Source of the DNA: Actinomadura luzonensis
GTDB taxonomy: Bacteria > Actinomycetota > Actinomycetes > Streptosporangiales > Streptosporangiaceae
Length of the DNA stretch: 64,000 nucleotides
Assembly: GCF_022664455.2 (NCBI RefSeq)
Contig: NZ_JAKRKC020000001.1
Location: forward strand, 3,353,001-3,417,000
Reading direction: 5' to 3'
A program made the translations under genes and the position numbers. This document shows positions 9,413 to 16,884 of this stretch, piece after piece. A model generated the notes under the pieces. It saw only the letters and a list, made by a program, of their open reading frames with translations. It ran no database searches and was not told the origin of the DNA. Position 1 is the stretch's first letter. Each line of letters starts with the position of its first letter.

Positions 9413-9462
9413 CTCGTCGGATCGGACAACTCGGGCCGGTGCGGCTTGTCCGATCCGACGAG
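9413..9462. repeat. 17-bp perfect inverted repeat upstream of the peptide operon (operator, attenuator or terminator)
   Basis: The left arm CTCGTCGGATCGGACAA (9413-9429) is perfectly complementary to TTGTCCGATCCGACGAG (9446-9462), with a 16-base loop. Outside the arms CCCGCT (9401-9406) can also pair with AGCGGG (9463-9468) across an interruption. It lies between the sigma-factor stop (9525) and the operon start (9377). There is no T-tract on the leftward strand, so a simple terminator is not the only reading. A dimeric-regulator operator for the operon is equally possible. Confidence 0.6.
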
Positions 9463-9524
9463 AGCGGGGATCCTGCGCGGTGTCTCCCTCGGCGTCGAGC
9501 GCGCCCAGGGCCGCCTCCGGCGGG

Positions 9525-10748
9525 TCATCCCGGCTCGGTCCGGTCCGCCAGTTCGGTGAGCCGGCGTTCGAGGAAGCGTCGTTCCGCGCCGTCGTCGGTG
9601 AGCCGTCTCGCGCGGAGGAGGGCCTCGCGCGCCTCGCCGGTACGCCCGAGGCGGCGCAGCAGCTCGGCCCTGGTCGAGTGCAGGTAGCGGAAGTCGGCGA
9701 GGCCGAGACGGTCGACGATGCCCAGCCCGGCCTCGGAGCCCTCGGACTCGGCGACCGCGATGGCGCGGTTGAGCTCCACGACGGGCGAGCCGGTCAGCTG
9801 GGCGAGCCGGCCGTACAGGGCCGCGATCTGCGCCCAGTCGCACGGGGTCTCGGCGTGCAACGAGGCGATGGCGGCCTGCAGCACGTAGGGGCCGCGGCCG
9901 CCCAGGGCGAGCGCGCGGTCGAGGCTCGCGCGGCCGGCGGCGATCTGCCCGGCGTCCCAGAGCGTCCGGTCCTGGTCGCCGAGCAGCACCAGCTCGCCGT
10001 CGCGGAAGCGCGCCCCGCGGCGGGAGTCGTGCAGGAGCATCATCGCCAGCAGCCCGTGCACCTCGGGCTGGCCGGCGAGCAGGCCGGCCAGCGCGCGGCC
10101 GAGCCAGATCGCCTCCGCGGCGAGCTCGTCGCGGCCGCCGTACCCCTCGTTGAAGATCAGGTAGACGACGGCGAGCACCGCGTCGAGACGTTCGGGCAGC
10201 AGATGGGCCGGCGGCACCCGGAACGGGATCCCCGCGGCCTTGATCTTGCGTTTGGCCCGCACGAGCCGTTGCGCCATGGTGCGCTCCGGCACCAGGAAGG
10301 CGCGGGCGATCTCGTCGGTGGTGAGCCCGCCGAGGGTGCGCAGGGTGAGCGCGACCTGCGCCTCGATCGCGAGCGCCGGATGGCAGCAGGTGAAGATGAG
10401 CTCCAGCCGCTCGTCGGGGAACGTCGTGGTGTCCACCGGCGCCTCCGCGCGGTCGTCGGTGACGAGCAGGCCGAACCTGGCGGTGAGGGCCCGCTCGCGG
10501 CGGATGCGGTCCGTCGCCCGGTTGCGTGCCGTCGTCATCAGCCACGCGCGCGGGTTGCTGGGGACGCCGTCGCGTGGCCACCGGTCCGCGGCGATCGCGA
10601 ACGCCTCCTGCGCGGCTTCCTCGGCGACGTCGAAGTCGCCGAGGAAGCCGATCAAGGTGGCCAGGACGCGGCCCCATTCCTCGCGGAAGACCCGTTCGAG
10701 GGTCGTGACGACGAAGGGTCCTGTCGTCAGGGTGCCTCCTTCGACCAA
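9525..10748 (-). CDS. ECF42-type RNA polymerase sigma factor with C-terminal extension
   Basis: A sigma-70 family protein of about 400 residues. It has a region-2 helix ([18 protein letters not shown]), [14 protein letters not shown] and [13 protein letters not shown]. Then comes the sigma-4-like segment [19 protein letters not shown] with [12 protein letters not shown], and a long TPR-like C-terminal domain typical of the ECF42 group. These sigma factors are encoded next to a YCII/DGPF protein, as here, and lack a classical anti-sigma. The start is uncertain. TTG 10748 keeps the frame open, but an AAGGAGG sequence lies downstream of it, four bases before CTG 10730, which overlaps the YCII stop (CTGA). 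No ATG or GTG lies between them. The function was assigned from domain order; the regulon is unknown. Confidence 0.88.
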   Translation of the reverse strand: MVEGGTLTTGPFVVTTLERVFREEWGRVLATLIGFLGDFDVAEEAAQEAFAIAADRWPRDGVPSNPRAWLMTTARNRATDRIRRERALTARFGLLVTDDRAEAPVDTTTFPDERLELIFTCCHPALAIEAQVALTLRTLGGLTTDEIARAFLVPERTMAQRLVRAKRKIKAAGIPFRVPPAHLLPERLDAVLAVVYLIFNEGYGGRDELAAEAIWLGRALAGLLAGQPEVHGLLAMMLLHDSRRGARFRDGELVLLGDQDRTLWDAGQIAAGRASLDRALALGGRGPYVLQAAIASLHAETPCDWAQIAALYGRLAQLTGSPVVELNRAIAVAESEGSEAGLGIVDRLGLADFRYLHSTRAELLRRLGRTGEAREALLRARRLTDDGAERRFLERRLTELADRTEPG

Positions 10749-11089
10749 TACACCTCGGAGGGGCGGATCTCGATCGCGCCGCCGTGTCGGGCCGCCGGGT
10801 GACGGGCGGCCAGCTCGATCGCCGCGTCGAGGTCGTCGGCCTCCAGGATGAACCAGCCGCCGACGGCCTCCTTCATCCCGACGAACGGGCCGTCGGTCGT
10901 CAGCGTCCTGCCGCCCTCGACCCGCACGGTCGTCGCGTCCTCCGGGCGGCCCATCGGCACTCCGGGGGTGACGCCGGGCGCCCGGCTGATCTCCTGGTAG
11001 TCGGCGTGGATCTGCTTCCGCTCCTCCTCGGACAGCGCGGCCTGCCCCTCCAGCGCCGTGCCCTGATAGATCAACATGATGTACTTCAT
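10727..11089 (-). CDS. YCII/DGPF-domain protein paired with the ECF42 sigma factor
   Basis: A 120-residue single-domain protein starting [10 protein letters not shown], with the YCII-fold hallmarks: central [20 protein letters not shown] (DGPF box) and the C-terminal IEIRPSEVY strand. Members are small dimeric alpha-beta proteins. In ECF42 loci they are invariably the upstream partner, though their biochemical role is not settled. The gene overlaps the sigma-factor frame and supplies its ribosome-binding site, so translation of the two is likely coupled. A second YCII gene without a sigma partner is at 59956-60324. Confidence 0.88.
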   Translation of the reverse strand: MKYIMLIYQGTALEGQAALSEEERKQIHADYQEISRAPGVTPGVPMGRPEDATTVRVEGGRTLTTDGPFVGMKEAVGGWFILEADDLDAAIELAARHPAARHGGAIEIRPSEVYWSKEAP

Positions 11090-11246
11090 CCGTTCCTCCT
11101 CATCGCCACCAGATGGTCGCGCAGTAAGACGAACGGCGCGCGACGGAATCGACAGGCGGCGCCGAGAAATCCGCTCGCCGGTCGGCCGCTGTCGATGTAC
11201 CGGTTGCCGCGGGAGCCGCCGAGGATCGCGGGTGGCGACGGGGACG

Positions 11247-12785
11247 CTAGGCCGCGTACGTCTCGAACTCGGCGACCCTCGGGGTGCCGGAGGAGCCGGT
11301 GATCCGGAAGGTGATCTTGGTGAGCGAGGTGGGCGTGAAGGTGATGGTGCCCGCCCCGCTGCCGGACTTCAGGACGGCTCCGGTGCCGGCGTTGAGGAGC
11401 TGCCAGGAGCCGATGGCGCCGGCGGCGCCCGAGGCCTCGCGGATGACGACCCTGGAGACCGTCGTGGCGGAGCCCCACTTGATCGAGATGTCGCCGGTCG
11501 AGCCGGCCGGTGACCAGTAGGTGCTCAGGTTGCCGTCGCGGACGTTGCCGTAGCTCGTGCCGTCGGCCTTGCTGGAGCCGTCGGAGCCGGCGCCGATGCT
11601 GAGGTTGGGCCCGCCGGCCGTGGGCGTGGTGGTCGGCGTCACGGTGGGCGTGGCAGTGGGGGAGGAGGTCGGGGTCTGCGGGGTGCAGCTGCCGTTCGAC
11701 ACCTGCAGCCCCTTGCCGGCGCCGGCGGTCTGGCGGACGATGGCCGGCACGCAGCTCGCCCCGTCGAGGGTGTAGGCGTACGGGATGCTGACGCTGGTGT
11801 TGGACTGCGGGTCGGGGCCGGCGGGGTTGGTGTCGGCGCCGGGGGCCGACCAGGTCACGTTGTCGAAGATGTTGCCCGCGACCTGCCAGTAGCCGGCCTC
11901 GCTGGTGTAGAAGGTGCCGAGGACGTCCTTGGAGTCCTTGAAGTAGTTGTTCTCCACCTTGGCGCGGGCGCCGGCGCGGGAGTTGATGCCCGATTCATGC
12001 AGGCTCACGTAGGAGTTGTTGTAGATGTGGGCGATGCCGCCGCGCAGCAGGGGCGTGCGGGAGTCGATGTTCTCGTACAGGTTGTGGTGGAAGGTGACGT
12101 AGCCGTTCGAGCGGTCGCTCTCGCTGGAGCCGATGAGCCCGCCGCGGCCGGAGTTGCGGAGGATGCTGTAGGACAGGGTGACGTACTGGGTGTCGTCCTT
12201 CATGTCGAACAGGCCGTCGAAGCCCTCCGCCTCGCCGCCCGACGCCTCCAGGGTGGCGTGGTCGACCCACACGTTGCGGACGCCGCTCTCCATGCCGATG
12301 GCGTCGCCGCCGTTCGACGTGGGCGAGCCCGACTTCTTGACGTTGCGGACGGTCACGTTGCGGATGATGATGTTGCTGGACTCGCGGATGTGGATGCCGA
12401 GCTGGTCGAAGACGGCTCCGCCGCCGACCCCGATGATCGTGACGTTGCTGATCTGCTTGAGCTCGATGACGCCGGCCGCGGTGTTGCAGCTGTCGCCGGA
12501 CACCTTGGCCGTGTTGCCGTGGTTGATGGTGCCCTCGACCTCGATGGTGATGGGGGTGCTGCTGCTGGCGCGGTTGCACAGGGCCGCGTGGATCGCGGTC
12601 CCCGTGGTGGCCCGTACCGTCTGCCCGCCCGCGCCGCCGGTGGTCCCGCCGTTGCCGGTCGCGTAGCCGGTGGCGCCGTCGGCCGCCGCCGACGCCTGGG
12701 GGCCCGGCAGGGACACGCCGACCGCAGCCGCCGTGGCCGCCGCGGCCAGTGCCGCTCCGAGTCGTAACCCGACTGCTCGCCTCAT
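11247..12785 (-). CDS. Secreted pectate lyase (PL1 type) with C-terminal discoidin-like domain
   Basis: About 512 residues. A Sec signal peptide (MRRAVGLRLGAALAAAATAA, cleavage near ASA-A) precedes a right-handed beta-helix with the PL1 elements TPITIEVEG, NVTIIGVGG, IIIRNVTVRNV and NVWVDHATLEA. Then come DGLFDMKDDTQYVTLSYS (Ca-binding Asp region), VTFHHNLYENIDSRTPLLR with catalytic Arg, and AHIYNNSYV. A Thr/Pro linker (TPTVTPTTTPTA) leads to a C-terminal F5/8-type domain (SSKADGTSYGNVRDGNLSTYW), a likely carbohydrate-binding module. It cleaves polygalacturonate by beta-elimination outside the cell. ATG 12785 is chosen over an in-frame upstream ATG at 12854 because the signal peptide starts there and a purine-rich AGAAGGCGGGA precedes it. 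LacI-type palindromes lie upstream. Confidence 0.92.
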   Translation of the reverse strand: MRRAVGLRLGAALAAAATAAAVGVSLPGPQASAAADGATGYATGNGGTTGGAGGQTVRATTGTAIHAALCNRASSSTPITIEVEGTINHGNTAKVSGDSCNTAAGVIELKQISNVTIIGVGGGAVFDQLGIHIRESSNIIIRNVTVRNVKKSGSPTSNGGDAIGMESGVRNVWVDHATLEASGGEAEGFDGLFDMKDDTQYVTLSYSILRNSGRGGLIGSSESDRSNGYVTFHHNLYENIDSRTPLLRGGIAHIYNNSYVSLHESGINSRAGARAKVENNYFKDSKDVLGTFYTSEAGYWQVAGNIFDNVTWSAPGADTNPAGPDPQSNTSVSIPYAYTLDGASCVPAIVRQTAGAGKGLQVSNGSCTPQTPTSSPTATPTVTPTTTPTAGGPNLSIGAGSDGSSKADGTSYGNVRDGNLSTYWSPAGSTGDISIKWGSATTVSRVVIREASGAAGAIGSWQLLNAGTGAVLKSGSGAGTITFTPTSLTKITFRITGSSGTPRVAEFETYAA

Positions 12786-12830
12786 CCTCGTCCCGCCTTC
12801 TGCTTCGTTCCGGATGCGACCCACACCGTA

Positions 12831-12844
12831 GGAAAGCGCTTTCC
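12831..12844. promoter_or_regulatory. 14-bp perfect palindrome, LacI-type operator for the pectate lyase gene
   Basis: GGAAAGCGCTTTCC is a perfect palindrome with the central CG step and GAAA/TTTC arms typical of LacI/GalR-family sites that control polysaccharide-degradation genes. It lies 46 bases upstream of the pectate lyase start. No LacI-family gene is present in the window, so the regulator would act in trans. Confidence 0.65.
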
Positions 12845-12861
12845 GAAATGTCAACGAGGCG

Positions 12862-12872
12862 TGAAACTTTCA
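12862..12872. promoter_or_regulatory. TGAAACTTTCA palindrome, second candidate operator
   Basis: An 11-bp palindrome with a single central base, 18 bases beyond the first palindrome. It resembles the CGAAACTTTCG elements reported upstream of xylanase and other hydrolase genes in Streptomyces (recalled from the literature, not searched). A near-identical element occurs at 63227-63237. Confidence 0.4.
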
Positions 12873-12896
12873 TCGGCGCCGCGGGCCGGCGCGGGA

Positions 12897-13130
12897 TCAG
12901 CCGCGCGGGCCCAGCCCGGACGGGGCCGCGCGCGGCGGCGCCGGCTCCTTGAGCTCGATGAACAGGGCGTGCGTCGCGCTGTCGCCGATGTTCTGCCCGG
13001 CGTGCTCCTGGGCGTCGAGCCAGCGCACCTGCCCCGCCTCCAGGGACAGCTCGACCTGGCGCGCGCCGGCGGTGAGGCGGCGGGTGAACGACGACAGCGT
13101 GACCATGACGCTGTCGGGGTGGCGGTGCGC
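12897..13130 (-). pseudogene. Cupin-like protein fragment (C-terminal 75 residues)
   Basis: The frame reads HRHPDSVMVTLSSF, then a beta-rich segment through GQVRWLDAQEHAGQNIGD and FIELKEPAPP, and stops at 12897. This is the C-terminal portion of small single-domain cupins, beginning exactly at the HxH metal motif. The N-terminal 30-40 residues expected before it are missing, and the upstream DNA is instead the start of the TetR-like frame on the other strand. An ATG at 13106 could still give a 69-residue product, but the fold would be incomplete. Classed as a truncated gene. Confidence 0.55.
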
Positions 13131-13610
13131 GCGGCCCGCACCCGCGCGGCGCTGGTCGAGGCCGCCCGCCGACTGCTGGCCGCCGCGCACCCCGAGATCG
13201 ACCTGCCCTCCCTCCTCCCGGCGGACCCGCCCGCCGACCCCATGGCCCGGCTGGACCTGGTGATGGCCGCCTTCGTCCAGCTCACGCTGGACTGGGAGCC
13301 GCAGCTCCGCACGTCGCTGCGGCTGTCCCTGCAGCCCGGCGCCGCCCAGCCGCACCTGCGCGGCGGCCGCGCCATCGGCTGGATCGAGGACGCCCTGACC
13401 CCGCTGCTCGGCACCCACCCCGGCCTGGACGTCCACCGCCTGGCCGTGACGATCCGCTCGGCGACCGGCATCGAGTCGCTGGTCTGGCTCACCGACATCG
13501 CCGGGCTCACCCGCCGGCAGGCGGCCGACACCATGCGCTGGTCGGCGCGGGCGCTGCTCGCCGCCGCCCTCGGCGAGGACGGCGGCGCGGCGCCCGGCGG
13601 GTCCCGCTAG
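13119..13610 (+). pseudogene. TetR-family regulator lacking its DNA-binding helix-turn-helix
   Basis: The frame encodes about 163 residues. It opens with a TetR helix-1 sequence (RTRAALVEAARRLLAA) but jumps directly to AHPEIDLPSLLPADPPADP, the start of the ligand-binding domain. The roughly 30-40 residues that should form the HTH (V/TVEEVA...SRTTAYRYF type) are absent. The C-terminal domain is otherwise intact to the end (DTMRWSARALLAAAL). The missing part leaves the frame open, so a protein without DNA binding could be made. The stop TAG shares the palindrome CTAG with the convergent stop of the lectin gene. Confidence 0.6.
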
Positions 13611-14161
13611 CTCGCCGGGACCGGCTGCACGAAGAAGACCTGCGCCCCGTTGGTGGTGGTGCTGGTCGAGGAGCAGTGGAAGACGTCCATCGTGGTCGGG
13701 ACGAGGGCGTTCTGGAGGACGTCCAGGCACCGGCTGCCGTTGGACACATGGGAGATGACCTCCAGGTGGCCGCCGCTCGGCGCCTGCTGGAGCGACCACA
13801 CCAAGTCGCTGATCCCGGTGCAGTCGATGGTCTGGACCTGGGCGAAGTCGGTGTTGGACAGCGCCCGCAGGCAGTTGCCGGTGACCGTGTTCTGGATGTG
13901 GTACGTCGTGTTGACGCCCTCGCCGCCCAGGCGCCAGAACCACCAGCGGACAGCGGGGTTCGCGCAGCTGTCCTGCCGGACCTGGATGTCGGGCCCGGTG
14001 TCGGCCGGGTCGGGCTGCACGCACAGCTTGCTGTCGACGTTCTGGATCACGTACGGGCCCAGCGGCGTGCCCGCGAAGCTCGGCTGCGCAGCGGCCAGCG
14101 GCACCAGGGCCATCAGGCCGCACGTGGCGAGCATCGTGAGGAGTCTGCGGCGGATGGTCAT
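13607..14161 (-). CDS. Secreted ricin-type beta-trefoil lectin-like protein
   Basis: 184 residues with a Sec signal peptide (MTIRRRLLTMLATCGLMALV, cleavage likely after SFA). The mature part has the three-fold pattern of RICIN domains: YVIQNVDSKLCVQPD, YHIQNTVTGNCLRAL and VISHVSNGSRCLDVL, each with a Cys and a hydrophobic/aromatic position. No catalytic domain is attached, so it is a free secreted carbohydrate-binding protein. The ligand is unknown. It lies near the secreted pectate lyase but on its own transcription unit, with a 140-bp non-coding gap upstream. Confidence 0.82.
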   Translation of the reverse strand: MTIRRRLLTMLATCGLMALVPLAAAQPSFAGTPLGPYVIQNVDSKLCVQPDPADTGPDIQVRQDSCANPAVRWWFWRLGGEGVNTTYHIQNTVTGNCLRALSNTDFAQVQTIDCTGISDLVWSLQQAPSGGHLEVISHVSNGSRCLDVLQNALVPTTMDVFHCSSTSTTTNGAQVFFVQPVPAS

Positions 14162-14303
14162 GTCGTTCCCCTTGTGGTGATGGTGGTGTGTCGAGCCGGC
14201 ACGGCGTCCAACGTAGGCAGGGCGGACACCGGCGAAGAATCCGGATTTCTACCTACATGGCGGCCCGTGGCACGCCGTACGCCCGCCTGCCGCCCGGAAT
14301 CAC

Positions 14304-15323
14304 CTAGGCGCTCGCCCGTTGCGCGCTGGCCCAGACCGCGATCTGGGTGCGGGCCCGCACGCCGAGCTTGGCCCGCGCGTGCTCCACGTGCGCGTCCACC
14401 GTGCGCACCGACACGCCCAGCACGCGGCCGATCTCGGCGTTGGTCAGCCCCTCGGTGATCAGCATCGCGACCTGCATCTCGCGCTCGGTCAGGGTGACGC
14501 CGTCCGGCGCCTGGCCGGCCTGGTCGCGCAGGAACGCCAGGACGGCCGCGGCCGCCGCGTCCTCGCCCTCGGCGTAGATGGGCTGCGAGCGCCCCTCCAG
14601 GGTGGCCAGCTGCGCGCCGGGAATCAGCGCGGCCAGCTCCCGGCCCAGCTCGAAACGCACCGCCCGGCCGCCGCGGCGGTGCAGCACCAGCGTGGGCGCC
14701 TGGATGCGCGGCAGCTCGTCGGCGATCTCCGTCCGGTAGAACATCTCCAGCAGGTCGGCCGCCGTGTCGGCGCTCGCCGCGGCGCGTTGCAGCCGCACGA
14801 AGCCTTCGGCCAGCTCGGCCGGCGCGTGCGGGAGCCAGATGTCGGCCAGGACGCGGGAGCCGAGCCCCCAGTGCGCCCGCACCAGCGCCGACACCGCACG
14901 ACGGACCTCCCGCGGCGCCAGGTCGCCGCCCCGGGCGCAGCTGCCGTGGATCAGCAGCGCGCTGACGGCGTCCGGGTGGCGGGCCGCGAACGCCGCCGCC
15001 ACCTGCCCGCCGTCGCACGACCCGAGCAGGACCGGCCGTCTCAGCCCGAGGTGCCGGACCAGCGCGCCCAGGACCTCCAGCTCCGAGTCCAGCGAGAACG
15101 CCCGCCGCCCGCGGTCGGACAACCCGCAGCCGGGCCGGTCGAACCGGACGACGGTGCAGCGGCGGGCCAGCGTCTCGACGAACCGCCGGTGCCCGGCCAC
15201 CTCCCACAACACGCCCAGGTGCGACACCCAGCCGGACAGGAACACCAGCGGCGGCCCGCTGCCCACCACCGAGTACGCCACCCGCCCGTGCGGCGTCGCC
15301 GCGAACCTCACCACCTGCTTCAC
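14304..15323 (-). CDS. Alpha/beta hydrolase fused to a LuxR-type HTH regulator
   Basis: 339 residues. The N-terminal two-thirds is an alpha/beta hydrolase fold: GPPLVFLSGWVSHLG (oxyanion region), RFDRPGCGLSDR and nucleophile elbow LLGSCDGGQVAA with Ser. The acid/His region is less clear, because the usual GDE-H end is replaced by a short stretch. The C-terminal 60 residues are a LuxR/GerE HTH (LTEREMQVAMLITEGLTNAE and VSVRTVDAHVEHARAKLGV). Proteins of this architecture are one-component regulators whose hydrolase domain may sense or cleave a small ligand. GTG 15323 is chosen because KQVVRFAATPHGRVAYSVVG is the usual family start and GAGGGGG lies just upstream. Confidence 0.85.
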   Translation of the reverse strand: MKQVVRFAATPHGRVAYSVVGSGPPLVFLSGWVSHLGVLWEVAGHRRFVETLARRCTVVRFDRPGCGLSDRGRRAFSLDSELEVLGALVRHLGLRRPVLLGSCDGGQVAAAFAARHPDAVSALLIHGSCARGGDLAPREVRRAVSALVRAHWGLGSRVLADIWLPHAPAELAEGFVRLQRAAASADTAADLLEMFYRTEIADELPRIQAPTLVLHRRGGRAVRFELGRELAALIPGAQLATLEGRSQPIYAEGEDAAAAAVLAFLRDQAGQAPDGVTLTEREMQVAMLITEGLTNAEIGRVLGVSVRTVDAHVEHARAKLGVRARTQIAVWASAQRASA

Positions 15324-15458
15324 CGGGCCCCCTCGGCGGGTCCCGCGATCGTCTCGCCTGTGCTCAGCACGGTTCTGCCTCCCGGACGCCTGACTCCCGG
15401 CCTGGAGGCGTGCCATCCCGTTCCAGACCCGGGCGGATGATCGCTAAGGTGTCCGGTC

Positions 15459-15851
15459 ATGGGCGTCCTGGTCGACTACTTCACGGCGGACTCCGACGAG
15501 TCGGCCGGGCGGGCCCTGACCGGCGGGCCGGGGTACGCGAAGCTGCCGTACGTCGACTGCAAGGGCTGGCTCGACGAGCCGGGCGACCTCGCGGCCGAGC
15601 TGAGCGGGCGCGACGTCAGCGAGTTCGGCGACTGCGGGAACGTCGTGGACGACGGCGAGGTGTCGGGCGTCGAACGGGTGACGCCGGAGACGGTCGCCGC
15701 GCTCGCCGCCGTGGACGACGCGCGGCTGCGCGAGTACGCCGACGACGAGCTGCTCACCGAGTACGAGGTGGAACGCGTCACCGCCCTGCGGGACCTGGCC
15801 CGCGAAGCGGTGCGGCTCGGCCATGGGATGTATCGCTGGACGTGCGTCTGA
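15459..15851 (+). CDS. Conserved actinobacterial protein of unknown function (MGVL..DYF family)
   Basis: 130 residues, acidic, no signal peptide or membrane segment. The start MGVLVDYFTADSDESAGRAL, the central YVDCKG and the end GMYRWTCV match the pattern I recall for a common but uncharacterised actinobacterial family (start MGV-DYF, end LYCW-CV). Function is unknown. The last 74 bases overlap the 3-prime end of the convergent pentapeptide-repeat gene. It has a clear ATG but only a weak ribosome-binding site (AAGGTG upstream). Confidence 0.7.
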   Translation: MGVLVDYFTADSDESAGRALTGGPGYAKLPYVDCKGWLDEPGDLAAELSGRDVSEFGDCGNVVDDGEVSGVERVTPETVAALAAVDDARLREYADDELLTEYEVERVTALRDLAREAVRLGHGMYRWTCV

Positions 15852-16578
15852 ACGCGGTGAACAGCTCCTCGCGCAGCGCGGGCGGCAGCTTGCGGCCCAG
15901 CGCCGACGGGCTGACCAGGGCCTCGTCGTCGTTCTGCGCGCTTGCCGTGGCGACCAGGAACCGCAGCCTGAGCCGGGCCTCCCGGCGGTGCCGCTCCTCC
16001 GGCCAGGCGTCGACGAGCGGCAGCACCGCGCGCGCCCGCTCGGTGACGCGGTCGAGGAGCGCGTAGCCGGGCAGGCCGGGGAAGCGCTGCGCCCGCAGGT
16101 CGATGTGGTGGAAGGCGACCCCGTCGAGCTCGGCGCCGGTGAAGTCGTTGCCGGTGAAGTCGTTGCGGGCCCGGCCGAGCACGGCCTGGTCGCGGCCGGC
16201 CGGGCGGCCCCAGAAGTTGACGTCGCGCACGCGGCCGAGGAAGACGCACCCGACGAACTCGGCCTCCCTGGTGGCCGTCTGCTGCCTCAGCCGGGACCGG
16301 TCGAACACACACCGCTCGAAGCGCACGTTGCCGAAGAAGGTGTGCTCCGCGAAGCGGGTGCGGCGGAAGACGCAGTCGCGGAAGACGGACTGCGGCCAGG
16401 CGGCGCCGTCCCATTCCCGCCCGCCGATGCCCGAGCTGGTGCCGCCCATGGTCAGGCTCTCGAACACGGCCTCGGAGAAGTCGCACCCCTCGAAGGTGCT
16501 GCCGTTACCCGGCACCGACGGGATCCGGCCGGCGGCGGACCGCCCCGAAATGCGTGGACATTTCTTCGCAACATTCAT
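15778..16578 (-). CDS. Pentapeptide-repeat protein
   Basis: 266 residues. Several runs of the A(D/N)LXX-type five-residue repeat with Phe at the centre are visible: STFEGCDFSEAVFESLTM, VFRDCVFRRTRFAEHTFFG, VRFERCVFDRSRL, AEFVGCVFLG and NDFTGNDFTGAELDGVAF. These give a right-handed quadrilateral beta-helix. Some family members (Qnr, McbG, AlbG) protect DNA gyrase from inhibitors; most have unknown roles. It is divergently transcribed from the putative RiPP precursor gene with only 129 bases between. The C-terminal 90 residues are helical and not repeat-like. The ATG at 16578 is used for want of a better start; GTG at about 16515 is an alternative. Confidence 0.75.
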   Translation of the reverse strand: MNVAKKCPRISGRSAAGRIPSVPGNGSTFEGCDFSEAVFESLTMGGTSSGIGGREWDGAAWPQSVFRDCVFRRTRFAEHTFFGNVRFERCVFDRSRLRQQTATREAEFVGCVFLGRVRDVNFWGRPAGRDQAVLGRARNDFTGNDFTGAELDGVAFHHIDLRAQRFPGLPGYALLDRVTERARAVLPLVDAWPEERHRREARLRLRFLVATASAQNDDEALVSPSALGRKLPPALREELFTAFRRTSSDTSHGRAAPLRGPGPAGR

Positions 16579-16707
16579 TCAAGCTTTTATCCAGAAACGC
16601 TCCCGACGTATTCTCGCCGTTCCCTCGTCCCAGCATTGACCGCAGTGATCGACCGGTAATTCAATTCATCTGTAAGCGCGATCGGCGACGCAGAAAGAGG
16701 AGAGCAG

Positions 16708-16875
16708 ATGGACGCGGAACTGCGGCGTGAACCGGCCGAGCTCAACGAGGCCACCGCCCTGACGGCCACGGACACCGGGGTCGAGGTGGTCAGCGTCGAG
16801 GAGCAGGAGAAGCAGATCAGCTCCACGATCGAGGGCCTGCCGGACGCGGCGGCGATTCTTTCCTACGAATACTGA
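16708..16875 (+). CDS. Putative RiPP precursor peptide (55 residues)
   Basis: A short gene with an excellent ribosome-binding site (AGAAAGAGGAGAG, seven bases before ATG). The peptide is strongly acidic: an N-terminal leader-like half (start MDAELRREPAELNEATALTA), a middle VEVVSVEEQEKQISS, and the C-terminus GLPDAAAILSYEY with two Tyr and one Glu as likely modification targets. It contains no Cys. Size, acidity, a leader-core look and position directly before an RRE-bearing E1-like enzyme make it the candidate substrate of the downstream enzymes. A 16-bp stem hairpin follows ten bases after the stop. No family was recognised, and the leader/core boundary is unknown. Confidence 0.75.
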   Translation: MDAELRREPAELNEATALTATDTGVEVVSVEEQEKQISSTIEGLPDAAAILSYEY

Positions 16876-16884
16876 TCGCCGTTC

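Noticed and set aside
6582..10802. Very long open frames opposite the transporter, hydrolase and sigma genes (over 1400 codons).
   Set aside because: Composition is Arg/Gly/Ala-rich and repetitive, no domain is recognisable, and the opposite strand holds well-conserved proteins. Such frames are expected in DNA with high third-position GC.
13600..13612. CTAG palindrome in which two convergent genes share their stop codons.
   Set aside because: A neat overlap, but expected now and then in dense genomes; no functional claim.
14238..14247. AATCCGGATT palindrome between the lectin and LuxR-hydrolase genes.
   Set aside because: Only 10 bp, with no extension of symmetry and no LuxR-box look; could be chance.
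16600..16664. SARP-like heptamers before the RiPP precursor (CTCCCGA, TTCTCGC, CCCTCGT at 11-base steps) and a TTGACC -35 with TAATTC.
   Set aside because: The repeats share only five-base cores (YCYCG), the -10 spacing is poor (15 bases), and the two signals do not fit each other. Kept as a hint only.
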